64,000 bases of DNA from Myceligenerans crystallogenes (GTDB lineage: Bacteria > Actinomycetota > Actinomycetes > Actinomycetales > Cellulomonadaceae), in NCBI RefSeq assembly GCF_039529775.1, contig NZ_BAAANL010000001.1:868001-932000 (forward strand). The letters run 5' to 3'. The notes beneath the pieces were generated by a model. That model had not been told where the DNA came from. It searched no databases and saw only the letters and a list, made by a program, of their open reading frames with translations. Position numbers and translations under genes: made by a program. The stretch's first letter is position 1; the number at the start of each line of letters is the position of its first letter. Of this stretch, positions 36,815 through 45,483 are shown in pieces.

Positions 36815-38737
36815 TCAGTCGCCTTGCGCCGAAGTGATCTCGCAGATCGCCGCGCCCGCCGTGACGCCCGCTCCCGGCTCGGCCGTCAGGGACGTGATCG
36901 TGCCCGAACGGTGCGCCACCAGAGGCTGCTCCATCTTCATCGCCTCGAGGACGACGACGAGGTCGCCCTCGGCCACCGTGTCCCCCTCGGCGACGGCGAC
37001 CTTGACGATCGTGCCCTGCATCGGCGAGGCGAGCGTGTTGCCCGTGACCGCGGACTTCGCGCCGCCGGAACGGCGCGCCGGGCGGCGGGCGGCGTTCGCC
37101 GTGCGGGCACGGCTGGCGGCCACGCCCAGGCCCGCGGGCAGCACGACCTCGAGCCGGCGCCCGCCGACCTCGACGACGACGCGCTCGGCGAGCACCTCGG
37201 GCTCGGCCTCGGGTGCCGGGGCGGCCGGAGCGGTGCCGGCGAGAGACCTGACGGTCTCGGCGAACTCGGTCTCGATCCAGCGGGTGTGGACGCCGAAGCG
37301 CGCGTTCGCCGCGACGTCGTCGGCCGTCGTGCCACCGGGCAGGGTGCCGGCCGGCGACGCCTGCGGCGTCGCCCCGGCGACCGAGGCGGTCTGCAGTTCC
37401 TTGACCTCGGCCAGCTCCGGGACGAACGCCGGGGCCTCCAGCACCGCGCGGTGGAAGGGGACCACCGTCGGGATGCCCTCGATCCTCAGCTCGCGCAGCG
37501 CGCGGCGGGCGCGCTGGACGGCCTGGGTGCGCGTGGCGCCGGTGACGATCAGCTTGGCGACCATCGAGTCGAAGTTGCCGGAGACGACGTCGCCCTCGAC
37601 CACGCCCGTGTCGACGCGCACGCCCGGGCCGGACGGCCAGACGATCTTCTCGAGCTTGCCGGGGGCCGGCATGAAGTTCGCGGCCGGGTCCTCGCCGTTG
37701 ATGCGGAACTCGAAGGAGTGGCCGCGGATCTCCGGGGTGCCGTAGCCGAGCTTCTCGCCCGCGGCGACGCGGAACTGCTCGCGGACCAGGTCGATCCCCG
37801 TGACCTCCTCGGTCACCGGGTGCTCCACCTGGAGGCGGGTGTTGACCTCGAGGAACGAGATGGTGCCGTCCTGGCCCACCAGGAACTCGCACGTCCCGGC
37901 GCCCACGTAGCCCGCCTCGCGGAGGATCGCCTCCGAGGCCTCGTACAGGCGCGCGGTCTGCTCGGCGGTGAGGAACGGCGCGGGGGCCTCCTCGACCAGC
38001 TTCTGGTGGCGGCGCTGCAGCGAGCAGTCGCGCGTGGAGACCACCACGACGTTGCCGTGCGCGTCCGCGAGGCACTGCGTCTCCACGTGCCGGGGCTTGT
38101 CCAGGTAGCGCTCCACGAAGCACTCGCCGCGGCCGAACGCGGCCACGGCCTCGCGCACCGCGGACTCGAACAGCTCCTCGATCTCGTCGAACGTGCGGGC
38201 GACCTTGAGGCCGCGGCCGCCACCGCCGAAGGCTGCCTTGATCGCGATCGGCAGGCCGTGCTGCTCGGCGAAGGCCCGCACCTCCGAGGCGTCCGCGACC
38301 GGGTCCGGCGTGCCCGGGACCAGCGGCGCGCCCGCGCGCTGCGCGATGTGCCGGGCGCTGACCTTGTCGCCCAGGGACTCGATGGCCGACGGCGGCGGCC
38401 CGATCCACACGAGCCCCGCGTCCATCACGGCCTGGGCGAACTCGGCGTTCTCCGAGAGGAACCCGTAGCCCGGGTGGACGGCGTCGGCCCCGGAACGGCG
38501 CGCGACGTCGAGCAGCTTGGTGATGTCGAGGTAGGTCTCGCCCGCCGTGGTCCCGCCGAGCGCGAACGCGTCGTCGGCGAGGTGCACGTGCATGGCATCC
38601 CGGTCCGGGTCGGCGTACACGGCGACCGACGCGATCCCGGCGTCGGCGCACGCCCGCGCGACACGGACGGCGATCTCACCGCGGTTGGCGATGAGCACCT
38701 TGGAGATGCTGGCGCTGGGTACACGAGAACTGGGCAC
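36815..38737 (-). CDS. accA3: Acyl-CoA carboxylase alpha subunit (biotin carboxylase + BCCP)
   Basis: 640 residues. Biotin carboxylase domain: KVLIANRGEIAVRVARACAD, ATP-grasp loop KAAFGGGGRGLKVA, FLEVNTRLQVEHPVTEE and RINGEDPAANF. The C-terminal BCCP domain carries biotin at about Lys601 in LEAMKMEQ. The two are joined by an Ala/Pro/Glu-rich linker. It carboxylates biotin for acetyl- and propionyl-CoA carboxylases with the beta and epsilon subunits encoded at 42.9-45.5 kb. GTG at 38737 with TACCGT 5 nt upstream. Confidence 0.94.
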   Translation of the reverse strand: MPSSRVPSASISKVLIANRGEIAVRVARACADAGIASVAVYADPDRDAMHVHLADDAFALGGTTAGETYLDITKLLDVARRSGADAVHPGYGFLSENAEFAQAVMDAGLVWIGPPPSAIESLGDKVSARHIAQRAGAPLVPGTPDPVADASEVRAFAEQHGLPIAIKAAFGGGGRGLKVARTFDEIEELFESAVREAVAAFGRGECFVERYLDKPRHVETQCLADAHGNVVVVSTRDCSLQRRHQKLVEEAPAPFLTAEQTARLYEASEAILREAGYVGAGTCEFLVGQDGTISFLEVNTRLQVEHPVTEEVTGIDLVREQFRVAAGEKLGYGTPEIRGHSFEFRINGEDPAANFMPAPGKLEKIVWPSGPGVRVDTGVVEGDVVSGNFDSMVAKLIVTGATRTQAVQRARRALRELRIEGIPTVVPFHRAVLEAPAFVPELAEVKELQTASVAGATPQASPAGTLPGGTTADDVAANARFGVHTRWIETEFAETVRSLAGTAPAAPAPEAEPEVLAERVVVEVGGRRLEVVLPAGLGVAASRARTANAARRPARRSGGAKSAVTGNTLASPMQGTIVKVAVAEGDTVAEGDLVVVLEAMKMEQPLVAHRSGTITSLTAEPGAGVTAGAAICEITSAQGD

Positions 38738-38949
38738 GGCTCACGGTAACGCGGGCGGGCGACCTCAGGGGTGTGGAAAGTCCGCCAAGCGGACCGGGGA
38801 CCATTTGGAGGAATCCACCATGAGCGCTGGTGATCGGCGGTTCCGGCGGCTGATCAGGCGCGGGAGTCTGTGGATTTCCGCAACCTCCCCGGCTTCGCGC
38901 CAGAGCTCTGTCCGGGCCGGGGTTCCGCCGGGGCCCCGGTGCGGCGGAA
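38738..38949. other. Intergenic region between accA3 and maf
   Basis: 212 bases. It holds the accA3 -10 (38748-38743), a perfect 6-bp hairpin GTCCGC-CAA-GCGGAC (38780-38794) and GC-rich potential stems near 38920-38950 that may terminate maf. A plus-strand ATG at 38820 has GGAGGA at 38807-38812, but its frame runs antisense into maf and is Arg-rich, so I do not call a gene. Confidence 0.5.
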
Positions 38950-39627
38950 TTAGGCGGGGTCGGTGCCGCTCTCGCCCCCAACGTTCCGGAGGTTCCGCCA
39001 GGGAACGCCGATGTCGGCCAGGAGGGCGCGCAGCAGCGGCAGGCTGATGCCCACGACGCCGTGGTGGTCGCCCTCGATCCGCTCGACGTACGGCCCGCCC
39101 AGGCCGTCGATGGTGAACGAGCCCGCGACGTGCAGCGGCTCGCCGGTGGCGACGTAGGCGTCGATCTCGGCGTCGTCCAGCTCGGCGAACCAGACCGTGG
39201 TGGAACTGGTCGCGCCCAGCGTGGCGCCGGTGCCGCCGTCGGCGGCCTCGCGCAGGTCCACGAGCCAGTGGCCGGAGTGCAGCACGCCCTTGCCGCCGCG
39301 CATCGCGCGCCAGCGCTCGCGCGCCGCCGCGGCGTCGGCGGGCTTGCCGACGACGGCGCCGTCGATCTCCAGCATCGAGTCGCAGCCGACGACGACGCCG
39401 CCCGCGATCCCGGCTCCGGTTCCTGAAGGGCTCGCGACGTCCTCGGCCTTGGCCTGGGCGAGCCGCAGCACGGCGTCGGCAGGGGTCAGGTGCTCGTTGC
39501 CCGCGCGGGCCGCGGCGAGCACCGCGTCCTCGTCGACGCCGGACACCCGGACGAGGGGTTCCACCCCTGCCGAGCGCAGCGTCGCGAGCCGGGCGGGGGA
39601 ACGGGAGGCGAGCACGAGTCGGACCAC
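38950..39627 (-). CDS. maf: Maf family nucleotide pyrophosphatase
   Basis: 225 residues. Maf proteins hydrolyse non-canonical or modified NTPs. VLASRSPARLATLRSAGVEPL is the signature N-terminus; VVVGCDSMLEIDGAVVGKP carries the active-site Asp and Lys, and ATGEPLHVAGSFTIDGLGG the substrate loop. GTG at 39627 with TAGCCT (39639-39634) 6 nt upstream; divergent from the enoyl-CoA hydratase gene. Confidence 0.91.
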   Translation of the reverse strand: MVRLVLASRSPARLATLRSAGVEPLVRVSGVDEDAVLAAARAGNEHLTPADAVLRLAQAKAEDVASPSGTGAGIAGGVVVGCDSMLEIDGAVVGKPADAAAARERWRAMRGGKGVLHSGHWLVDLREAADGGTGATLGATSSTTVWFAELDDAEIDAYVATGEPLHVAGSFTIDGLGGPYVERIEGDHHGVVGISLPLLRALLADIGVPWRNLRNVGGESGTDPA

Positions 39628-39677
39628 GGGGCCAGGCTAGCCGGGTGCGAGCAGGCGAGCGGGCTACGCTTCGCGGC

Positions 39678-40412
39678 GTGGGTCATATTGCGTGCGAGGT
39701 CAACGACGGCGTGGCGCGGGTTCGGCTCGACCGGCCCGGCAAGCTCAACGCGCTGAGCCTGGAGATGCTCCGGGACCTGGCGGTCACGGCGCGGCGGCTG
39801 CGGCGGGAGCCCGCGGTACGGGCCGTGATCCTCTCGGGCGAGGGGCGGTCGTTCTGCGCCGGGCTCGACCTCAAGGCGGCGGCCGGCGACCCCGGGGGAG
39901 TGGCGCGGGCCTTCGTTCCCACCTGGCGCGGGACCAATCTGTTCCAGGAGGCGTGCTGGGCGTGGCGGCGGCTTCCCGTGCCCGTCGTCGCCGCCGTGCA
40001 CGGGCACGTCCTCGGCGGCGGGCTGCAGCTCGCGCTCGGCGCCGACCTGCGCGTGACCACGCCCGACGCGCGATGGTGCGTCATGGAGGTCGCGCGCGGG
40101 CTCGTCCCCGACATGGCCGGGATCCAGGCACTGTCCGAGCTGACCGGGCTGGAGACCGCCAAGCGGCTCACGCTGACCGCCGAGGAGTTCTCCGGGACGC
40201 GGGCGGTGGAGCTCGGCCTCGCCGGGACGGCGTCGGACGACCCGATGGGTGCGGCCGAGGCCCTCGCCGCGACGATCGCCCAGCGACGCCCGGAGGCGGT
40301 CCGCGCAGCGAAACGCCTGCTCAACGGGACCTGGCCCCGAGGGCCGCTGGCGACGTTCGCCGCGGAACGAGCGGCCCAGCTCCGCCTGCTCCCGGGCGCG
40401 CTCCGCCGCTGA
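39678..40412 (+). CDS. Enoyl-CoA hydratase/isomerase family protein
   Basis: 244 residues. Crotonase fold: RLDRPGKLNALSLEML, oxyanion segment SFCAGLDLKAAAG, HGHVLGGGLQLALGADLRV and the region VARGLVPDMAGIQALSELTG, where the usual catalytic Glu pair is not clearly placed, so hydratase activity is uncertain. GTG at 39678 with TACGCT (39665-39670) 7 nt upstream; earlier in-frame codons are less likely. Monocistronic, convergent with the adenylate cyclase gene. Confidence 0.86.
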   Translation: MGHIACEVNDGVARVRLDRPGKLNALSLEMLRDLAVTARRLRREPAVRAVILSGEGRSFCAGLDLKAAAGDPGGVARAFVPTWRGTNLFQEACWAWRRLPVPVVAAVHGHVLGGGLQLALGADLRVTTPDARWCVMEVARGLVPDMAGIQALSELTGLETAKRLTLTAEEFSGTRAVELGLAGTASDDPMGAAEALAATIAQRRPEAVRAAKRLLNGTWPRGPLATFAAERAAQLRLLPGALRR

Positions 40413-40426
40413 GGTCCGGCCAGGTC

Positions 40427-40484
40427 GCGAACATGTCATGTCGGTCGATGGGAACGCGGCCATCGGCCGGGATGACATGGTCGC
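40427..40484. terminator. Long hairpin between convergent genes
   Basis: The arms around 40427-40451 and 40456-40484 pair over about 25 positions with two mismatches and two G-T wobbles around a short loop. The outer part pairs ATGTCAT with ATGACAT. It is centred between two stop codons (40412 and 40512), so it probably terminates both transcripts. Confidence 0.65.
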
Positions 40485-40511
40485 CCGGGCTCCGGGGGCT
40501 CGGGGGACCCG

Positions 40512-41651
40512 TCAGGCGCCGTAGGCGCGCTGGAGGCGGACCGGGGTGAGGGGGCCCAGGCCCGGGACCTCGCGTTCCGGCTGGCGGGTCAGGGCGTAGC
40601 GGGCCGGCATCGTCGCCAGGATGTCCGCGGTCGCGGTGTCGACCAGGACCGTCGACGGCTCCGACTGGTCCGTGAGGCGCGAGGCCAGGTTCACCGACGG
40701 GCCGAACACGTCGCCGAACCGCGACAGCACCCGGCCCCAGACGAAGGCCACCCGCACCGGGATCTCGGGCTCGCCGGGCTGGGCGGTGCCGAGGTCCGCG
40801 CCGGTGGCCTCCGCCAGGCCGAGGGCCACCTCGGCGCCGGTTTGCGCGTCGTCGGCCACGAACAGGATGGCGTCGCCGATGGTCTTGACGACGCGGCCGC
40901 CGCAGGTGGTGATGATGTCCCGGGCGCCGGCCTCGAAGCGCTGCACGAAGTCCGCGAGCTCCGCGGACCCGAGCCCGGCGGTGCGCTTGGTGAAGGAGAC
41001 GATGTCGGCGAACCCGACCGCGCGGGGCAGGGGGAGCTGGTGGGCGTCGTGGTCGGCGTCGTCCCGGGCGCCCGCGAACTCGATCGCCATCCTGCCCGTG
41101 AGGGCGGCGAGCTGCCGCCGCCAGGCGTGCTGCAGCTCGCGGCCCAGCACCTCGGCGAGGTCCGGCAGCCGGTCGAGGGCCAGCAGGCGGGCCGACGTCT
41201 CGTCCAGGTCGTACCGCCGAGCCAGGTGCTCGACGAGCGCCTCGACCTGCCACAGCGCGAGCCGTTCCGTGGTGTGCCCCATGGCGCGGACGAACGCCAT
41301 CCGCGCCCTGTTGTCCATCTCCTGGGCGCGGAACAGCTCGTCGACCTCCTGCAGCGCGAGGATGTCCGACGCCGTGAAGCGGGGGTCGGTCTCGTGCTCG
41401 TGGTCGACCGGCAGGCCCATCCAGCGCCAGAAGTTGTCGATGGTGTCCTCGTCCAGGCCGCTGCGCTCGACGAGCTCCGGGTACGTGAACTCGCGCGGTC
41501 CGCCGAGGATCGCCTCGTCGAGGCGCGTGGCGGTGTCCGAGCCGACGCCGTGGTGCGGGGTCTCGCTCTTCCCGGCGGCTTCGGCCCCGGGGCCTGTGGA
41601 GGTCCCGGGGGTCTCGGGCTCGGGATCGTTCTGGTCGCTGTGGCGGAGCAC
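40512..41651 (-). CDS. Class III adenylate cyclase with N-terminal regulatory domain (Rv1264-like)
   Basis: 379 residues. The catalytic domain (about 205-379) keeps all canonical residues: metal-binding Asp216 (GFADIVSFT) and Asp260 (KTIGDAIL), adenine-selecting Lys256 and Asp314, and transition-state Asn321 and Arg325 (NLASRL). The helical N-terminal half (about 45-200; FTYPELVERSGLDEDTIDNF onward) matches the pH-sensing autoinhibitory domain of M. tuberculosis Rv1264. Cytosolic; no membrane segment. GTG at 41651 with TAGGCT (41663-41658) 6 nt upstream. Confidence 0.88.
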   Translation of the reverse strand: MLRHSDQNDPEPETPGTSTGPGAEAAGKSETPHHGVGSDTATRLDEAILGGPREFTYPELVERSGLDEDTIDNFWRWMGLPVDHEHETDPRFTASDILALQEVDELFRAQEMDNRARMAFVRAMGHTTERLALWQVEALVEHLARRYDLDETSARLLALDRLPDLAEVLGRELQHAWRRQLAALTGRMAIEFAGARDDADHDAHQLPLPRAVGFADIVSFTKRTAGLGSAELADFVQRFEAGARDIITTCGGRVVKTIGDAILFVADDAQTGAEVALGLAEATGADLGTAQPGEPEIPVRVAFVWGRVLSRFGDVFGPSVNLASRLTDQSEPSTVLVDTATADILATMPARYALTRQPEREVPGLGPLTPVRLQRAYGA

Positions 41652-41701
41652 GGCACCAGCCTATTGGGTAGAGCTGTGCCGGCGGCTCGTGTGCTCGTGG
41701 T

Positions 41702-41797
41702 GCCGGGCTGTGCCGTGCCGAGCCGGCCGTGCCGGCCGTGCCGAGCCGTGCCGGCCGTGCCGAGCCGTGCCGAGCCGGCCGAGCCGAGCCGGGCCGA
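41702..41797. repeat. Degenerate GCCGN pentamer tandem repeat
   Basis: About 96 bases made almost only of GCCGT, GCCGA and GCCGG units with occasional 4-nt slips (CCGT), for example GCCGTGCCGAGCCGG. It lies upstream of the adenylate cyclase promoter and downstream of birA. Confidence 0.75.
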
Positions 41798-41870
41798 CGA
41801 CGCCGTGGCGGCCACTTGGCCGGGCCCGCCCCGTCATGCCGGCCGGTCCGAGGGCCGCAGGGGCCCGGCC

Positions 41871-42773
41871 TCAGGAGCGCCGCAGGTGGTGGACGTCGCC
41901 CGCCGCGACCGTTCGCTCCTCGCCCGCGTCCGTGCGGATCACCAGGGCGCCCGTCGCGTCGAGCCGCACCGCCTCGCCCACGATCTCACCCGCCCCGGCC
42001 GCCAGCTCCGCGCGGACGCGCGTGCCGAGCGTCGCGGAGACCGCGGCGCACTCGGCGGCCAGTCCCGAGGCGTCCGGGTCCCCGCCGGCCAGCTCCCAGC
42101 GCCCGGCGGCGGCCACGACCTCGTCCAGCAGCGCGACGAGCAGCGCGGTCCGGTCGATCTCGCCGAACCCGGCCAGGGCCAGCGAGGTCGCGGTCTCGAC
42201 CGGGAGCTCCTGCTCCGTCTGGGACACGTTGAGGCCGATCCCGAGGACGACGGCGGCGCGTTCGCCGGGTCCCGTCCCGGTTCCGGGCACGACCTCCGTC
42301 AGGATGCCCGCGACCTTGCGGAAGGTCCCCAGGCCGTCCCGCGGCGGCTCGGCCTTGACCAGGACGTCGTTGGGCCACTTCACCGCCAGCGGTCCCGTGC
42401 CGTCGTCGTCCCCGCTGCCCGCCACGGCGGCGCCGCCGTAGGCGCCGTGCCCGGTGTCGTACCGGGACAGCACGCGCACGACCGCGGCCCCCGCGAGCAG
42501 CGGGAGCCAGCCGAGGCGCTCGGCCGGGACGGCCGGGCGCAGCAGGACCGACACGGTCAGCGCGGCCCGCGGCGGCGCCTCCCAGCTGCGGCCGGCGCGG
42601 CCACGCCCCGCGGTCTGATGCTCCGTGACCAGGGCCGACGGCGCCGGCCAGGCGCCGGGGTCGGCCCGCACGGCCGCGACGAGCGCGGTGTTGGTGCTCG
42701 GCGACTCGCCGACGACGTCGACCCGCCCGAAGCCGCTGACCTTGATCTCGTCCGTCCGCAGGGATTCCCTCAT
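41871..42773 (-). CDS. birA: Biotin-[acetyl-CoA-carboxylase] ligase
   Basis: 300 residues. It attaches biotin to the BCCP lysine of accA3. Motifs: GESPSTNTALV, TEHQTAGRGRAGRSW (biotinyl-AMP loop), VKWPNDVLV (catalytic Lys region), KVAGILTE and GIGLNV, plus a C-terminal SH3-like domain. There is no N-terminal helix-turn-helix, so it is not a BirA repressor. ATG at 42773 with CAGGAT 6 nt upstream. Divergent from the carboxylase beta-subunit gene. Confidence 0.93.
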   Translation of the reverse strand: MRESLRTDEIKVSGFGRVDVVGESPSTNTALVAAVRADPGAWPAPSALVTEHQTAGRGRAGRSWEAPPRAALTVSVLLRPAVPAERLGWLPLLAGAAVVRVLSRYDTGHGAYGGAAVAGSGDDDGTGPLAVKWPNDVLVKAEPPRDGLGTFRKVAGILTEVVPGTGTGPGERAAVVLGIGLNVSQTEQELPVETATSLALAGFGEIDRTALLVALLDEVVAAAGRWELAGGDPDASGLAAECAAVSATLGTRVRAELAAGAGEIVGEAVRLDATGALVIRTDAGEERTVAAGDVHHLRRS

Positions 42774-42897
42774 GTCCTCATCCTGCCGTCTGACAGGGTC
42801 CAGCGCCCTGACATGTAGGCATCGCACAAAGCCGAGGGGTGTCAAGGTGCTGACGTACCCATCGAGTTGGGTGGAATCGCCAACTAGGCTCAGGTGC

Positions 42898-44499
42898 GTG
42901 AACGACGCCATCGCCACCGCGGCACCTGCGGGAACCCAGGCCAAGCTCGCCGATCTCGACGCCCGCCGCGCCGCGGCCGTCACCGACCCGGAGGTGACGG
43001 CACAGTCCAAGCAGCACAAGCGCGGCAAGAAGACGGCGCGCGAGCGCATCGACGAGCTGCTCGACCCGGGCAGCTTCGTCGAGCTCGACGCGCTCGCGAC
43101 GCACCGCAGCCGCAACTTCGGGCTGGACAAGAAGCGCATCCCGGGTGACGGCGTCGTCACCGGGTACGGCACGATCGACGGCCGCCAGGTGTGCGTCTAC
43201 TCGCAGGACTTCACCGTGTTCGGCGGCAGCCTCGGCGAGGTGCACGGCCAGAAAATCACCAAGGTCCAGGACCTCGCGCTGCGCACGGGCGTGCCGATCA
43301 TCGGCATCTCCGACGGCGGCGGCGCGCGTATCCAGGAGGGTGTCGCGGCCCTGACGCAGTTCGCGGAGATGTTCCGGCGCAACGTGGCGGCGTCCGGCGT
43401 CGTCCCGCAGATCTCCCTGATCCTCGGGCCGAGCGCGGGCGGCGCGGTGTACTCGCCGGCCCTGACGGACTTCATCGTCATGGCGGACGGCACGTCGAAC
43501 ATGTTCATCACCGGGCCGGACGTGATCCGGTCGGTGACCGGCGAGGACGTCGACTTCGAGACGCTGGGCGGCGCGCGCACCCACAACGCGACCTCCGGCG
43601 TCGCGCATTACATGGCCAGCGACGAGGACGACGCCCTGGACTACGTGCGTCACCTGCTGGGCTACCTGCCGCAGAACAACCTGGGCGACGCCCCCGCCTT
43701 CCCGGCCGAGGACACCCCGCTGGAGGTCACGGCCGACGACGAGGCGCTGGACGCGATCATCCCGGACTCGGACAACCAGCCGTACGACATGCGCACGGTG
43801 GTCGAGGCGGTGCTGGACCCGGAGTCGTTCCTGGAGGTCCAGCCGATGTACGCGGCGAACGTGCTCACGGGCTTCGGCCACGTGGAGGGCCAGGCCGTCG
43901 GCATCATCGCGAACCAGCCGCTGTCCATGGCGGGCACGCTGGACATCTCCGCGGCGGAGAAGGCCGCGCGGTTCGTGCGCACCTGCGACGCGTTCAACAT
44001 CCCCGTGCTCACCTTCGTGGACGTGCCGGGCTTCCTGCCGGGCGTCGACCAGGAGCACCAGGGCATCATCCGCCGCGGCGCGAAGCTCATCTACGCCTAC
44101 GCCGAGGCGACGGTCCCGCTGGTCACGGTCATCACCCGCAAGGCGTACGGCGGCGCGTACATCGTGATGGGCTCCAAGCAGCTCGGCGCGGACGTCAACC
44201 TCGCCTGGCCGACGGCCCAGGTCGCGGTCATGGGCGCGGGCGGCGCGGTGAACATCCTGCAGCGCGGCGCGCTGAAGAAGGTCGCCGAGGAGGGCGGGGA
44301 CGTCGAGGCCGAGCGGGCCCGGCTCACCTCCGAGTACGAGGAGGCGATCGTCAACCCGTGGGACGCCGCCGAGCGCGGCTACGTGGACGCCGTGATCCGG
44401 CCGTCGGAGACGCGTGTGCAGGTGGTGCGTGCGCTGCGGGCGCTGCGCACCAAGCGCGCGAGCCTGCCGCCGAAGAAGCACGGGAACATCCCGCTCTGA
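42898..44499 (+). CDS. pccB: Propionyl/acyl-CoA carboxylase beta subunit (carboxyltransferase)
   Basis: 533 residues. It transfers CO2 from carboxybiotin to acyl-CoA. RERIDELLDPGSFVELD, the N-half acyl-CoA site ISDGGGARIQEGVAAL, and the C-half biotin site TRKAYGGAYIVMGSKQLGAD are characteristic. GTG at 42898 with TAGGCT (42885-42890) 7 nt upstream. It is followed by a small acidic protein and the epsilon subunit; size and the epsilon partner fit AccD5/AccD4-type enzymes, but substrate preference is not readable here. Confidence 0.94.
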   Translation: MNDAIATAAPAGTQAKLADLDARRAAAVTDPEVTAQSKQHKRGKKTARERIDELLDPGSFVELDALATHRSRNFGLDKKRIPGDGVVTGYGTIDGRQVCVYSQDFTVFGGSLGEVHGQKITKVQDLALRTGVPIIGISDGGGARIQEGVAALTQFAEMFRRNVAASGVVPQISLILGPSAGGAVYSPALTDFIVMADGTSNMFITGPDVIRSVTGEDVDFETLGGARTHNATSGVAHYMASDEDDALDYVRHLLGYLPQNNLGDAPAFPAEDTPLEVTADDEALDAIIPDSDNQPYDMRTVVEAVLDPESFLEVQPMYAANVLTGFGHVEGQAVGIIANQPLSMAGTLDISAAEKAARFVRTCDAFNIPVLTFVDVPGFLPGVDQEHQGIIRRGAKLIYAYAEATVPLVTVITRKAYGGAYIVMGSKQLGADVNLAWPTAQVAVMGAGGAVNILQRGALKKVAEEGGDVEAERARLTSEYEEAIVNPWDAAERGYVDAVIRPSETRVQVVRALRALRTKRASLPPKKHGNIPL

Positions 44500-44593
44500 T
44501 CCGCCGCCGGCGCTCACGCCCGGGCACCCAGGCACGCCCATTACCCTTGACCTCTCACGGCCCGTCCCCGGCCGGTCCCTTCGGAGGAAACCC

Positions 44594-45250
44594 ATGAGCC
44601 ACGAGGACGCCACGCACGGCCCGGCACCGCTGGGCTCCGTGGATCCCGAACCGCTGCATCGCGCGGTGGACGAGCTCGCCGCCGCCCTGCACTCGTACGT
44701 CCGCACCGCGGTCGGCGTGCGCTCGGAGTTCGGCGCGGCCGAGGCCGACCAGGATCCTCGCGTCCACGCCCTGGAGGAGAAGGTCGGCGAGCGCAACGCC
44801 GCCCTGTTCGACACGCTGCACGGGGCCCTCGGCATGCACCCGGACCTCACCTCCTCGATCTGGGAGCCGCACTCCGACACCCCGGACGCGGAGGACCGCG
44901 CACGGGAACGCGCCGACTCGTTCTACCTGAGCTTCCTCGTGGTGCCGGGGCACCTGGAGTCGTCGCTGGACGGGGCGCTCGCGGAGCTGGACGCCGCCGG
45001 TGAGGCGGTCGCCGAGCGGCTCAACGCCGTCGGCTACGACGTGCTGGAATGGGTCTCCTCGCGCGGTGCGGCGGCAGGGTTCGACGACGAGCTGGCCGAG
45101 GACGGCCCGTTCGGGGACGACCCGCGGTACGACGGCGGGCCGGACGACGCCGACGGCGGGCGGGAGGGCCGCGACGGTGCCGGGCGGGACGACGTCGTCG
45201 GCTCCGACGACGACAACGGCCGGGACGACTTCAGGGAGGACGAACGGTGA
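44594..45250 (+). CDS. Acidic protein of unknown function
   Basis: 218 residues, family not recognised. Residues 1-160 look helical and soluble (LHRAVDELAAALHSYVRTAV; ALEEKVGERNAALFDTLHGA); the last 50 are Asp/Gly/Arg-rich and probably disordered. ATG with GGAGGAAA upstream; a TACCCT at 44542-44547 could be its -10. Its stop overlaps the GTG of accE, so it belongs to the carboxylase operon. Confidence 0.6.
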   Translation: MSHEDATHGPAPLGSVDPEPLHRAVDELAAALHSYVRTAVGVRSEFGAAEADQDPRVHALEEKVGERNAALFDTLHGALGMHPDLTSSIWEPHSDTPDAEDRARERADSFYLSFLVVPGHLESSLDGALAELDAAGEAVAERLNAVGYDVLEWVSSRGAAAGFDDELAEDGPFGDDPRYDGGPDDADGGREGRDGAGRDDVVGSDDDNGRDDFREDER

Positions 45251-45483
45251 ACGCACAGGTCCGGGTGGTACGCGGGGCGCCCGACGACGAGGAGCTGGCC
45301 GCGCTGGTGGCGGGCCTGGCGGCCGTGGCCGCCGCCGTCGAGCCGGAGGACGCCGCGCCGATCGACGAGTGGACCAACAAGTCGCGCGTGCAGCGCGGCA
45401 ACGGTGCGGCCACGGCGCAGAACTTCGGCGGCCGGTCCGGCCGCCACAACGCGGACGCCTGGCGCTGGAGCCTTCGCTCGTGA
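45247..45483 (+). CDS. accE: Acyl-CoA carboxylase epsilon subunit
   Basis: 78 residues. RVVRGAPDDEELAALVAGLA near the N-terminus is the actinobacterial AccE signature; these small subunits bridge and activate the alpha and beta components. The middle is Ala/Pro-rich and the C-terminus is basic with Trp (AWRWSLRS). GTG overlaps the preceding stop, and its own TGA overlaps the next GTG. Confidence 0.82.
   Translation: MNAQVRVVRGAPDDEELAALVAGLAAVAAAVEPEDAAPIDEWTNKSRVQRGNGAATAQNFGGRSGRHNADAWRWSLRS

Noticed and set aside
36164..38749. 861-codon plus-strand open frame across accA3
   Set aside because: Antisense to an intact biotin carboxylase; compositionally biased with no motifs.
38820..39047. 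Plus-strand frame with ATG and a good GGAGGA site between accA3 and maf
   Set aside because: The product is Arg/Ser/Gly-rich without domain features and most of it runs antisense through maf; GC-rich shadow frames look like this.
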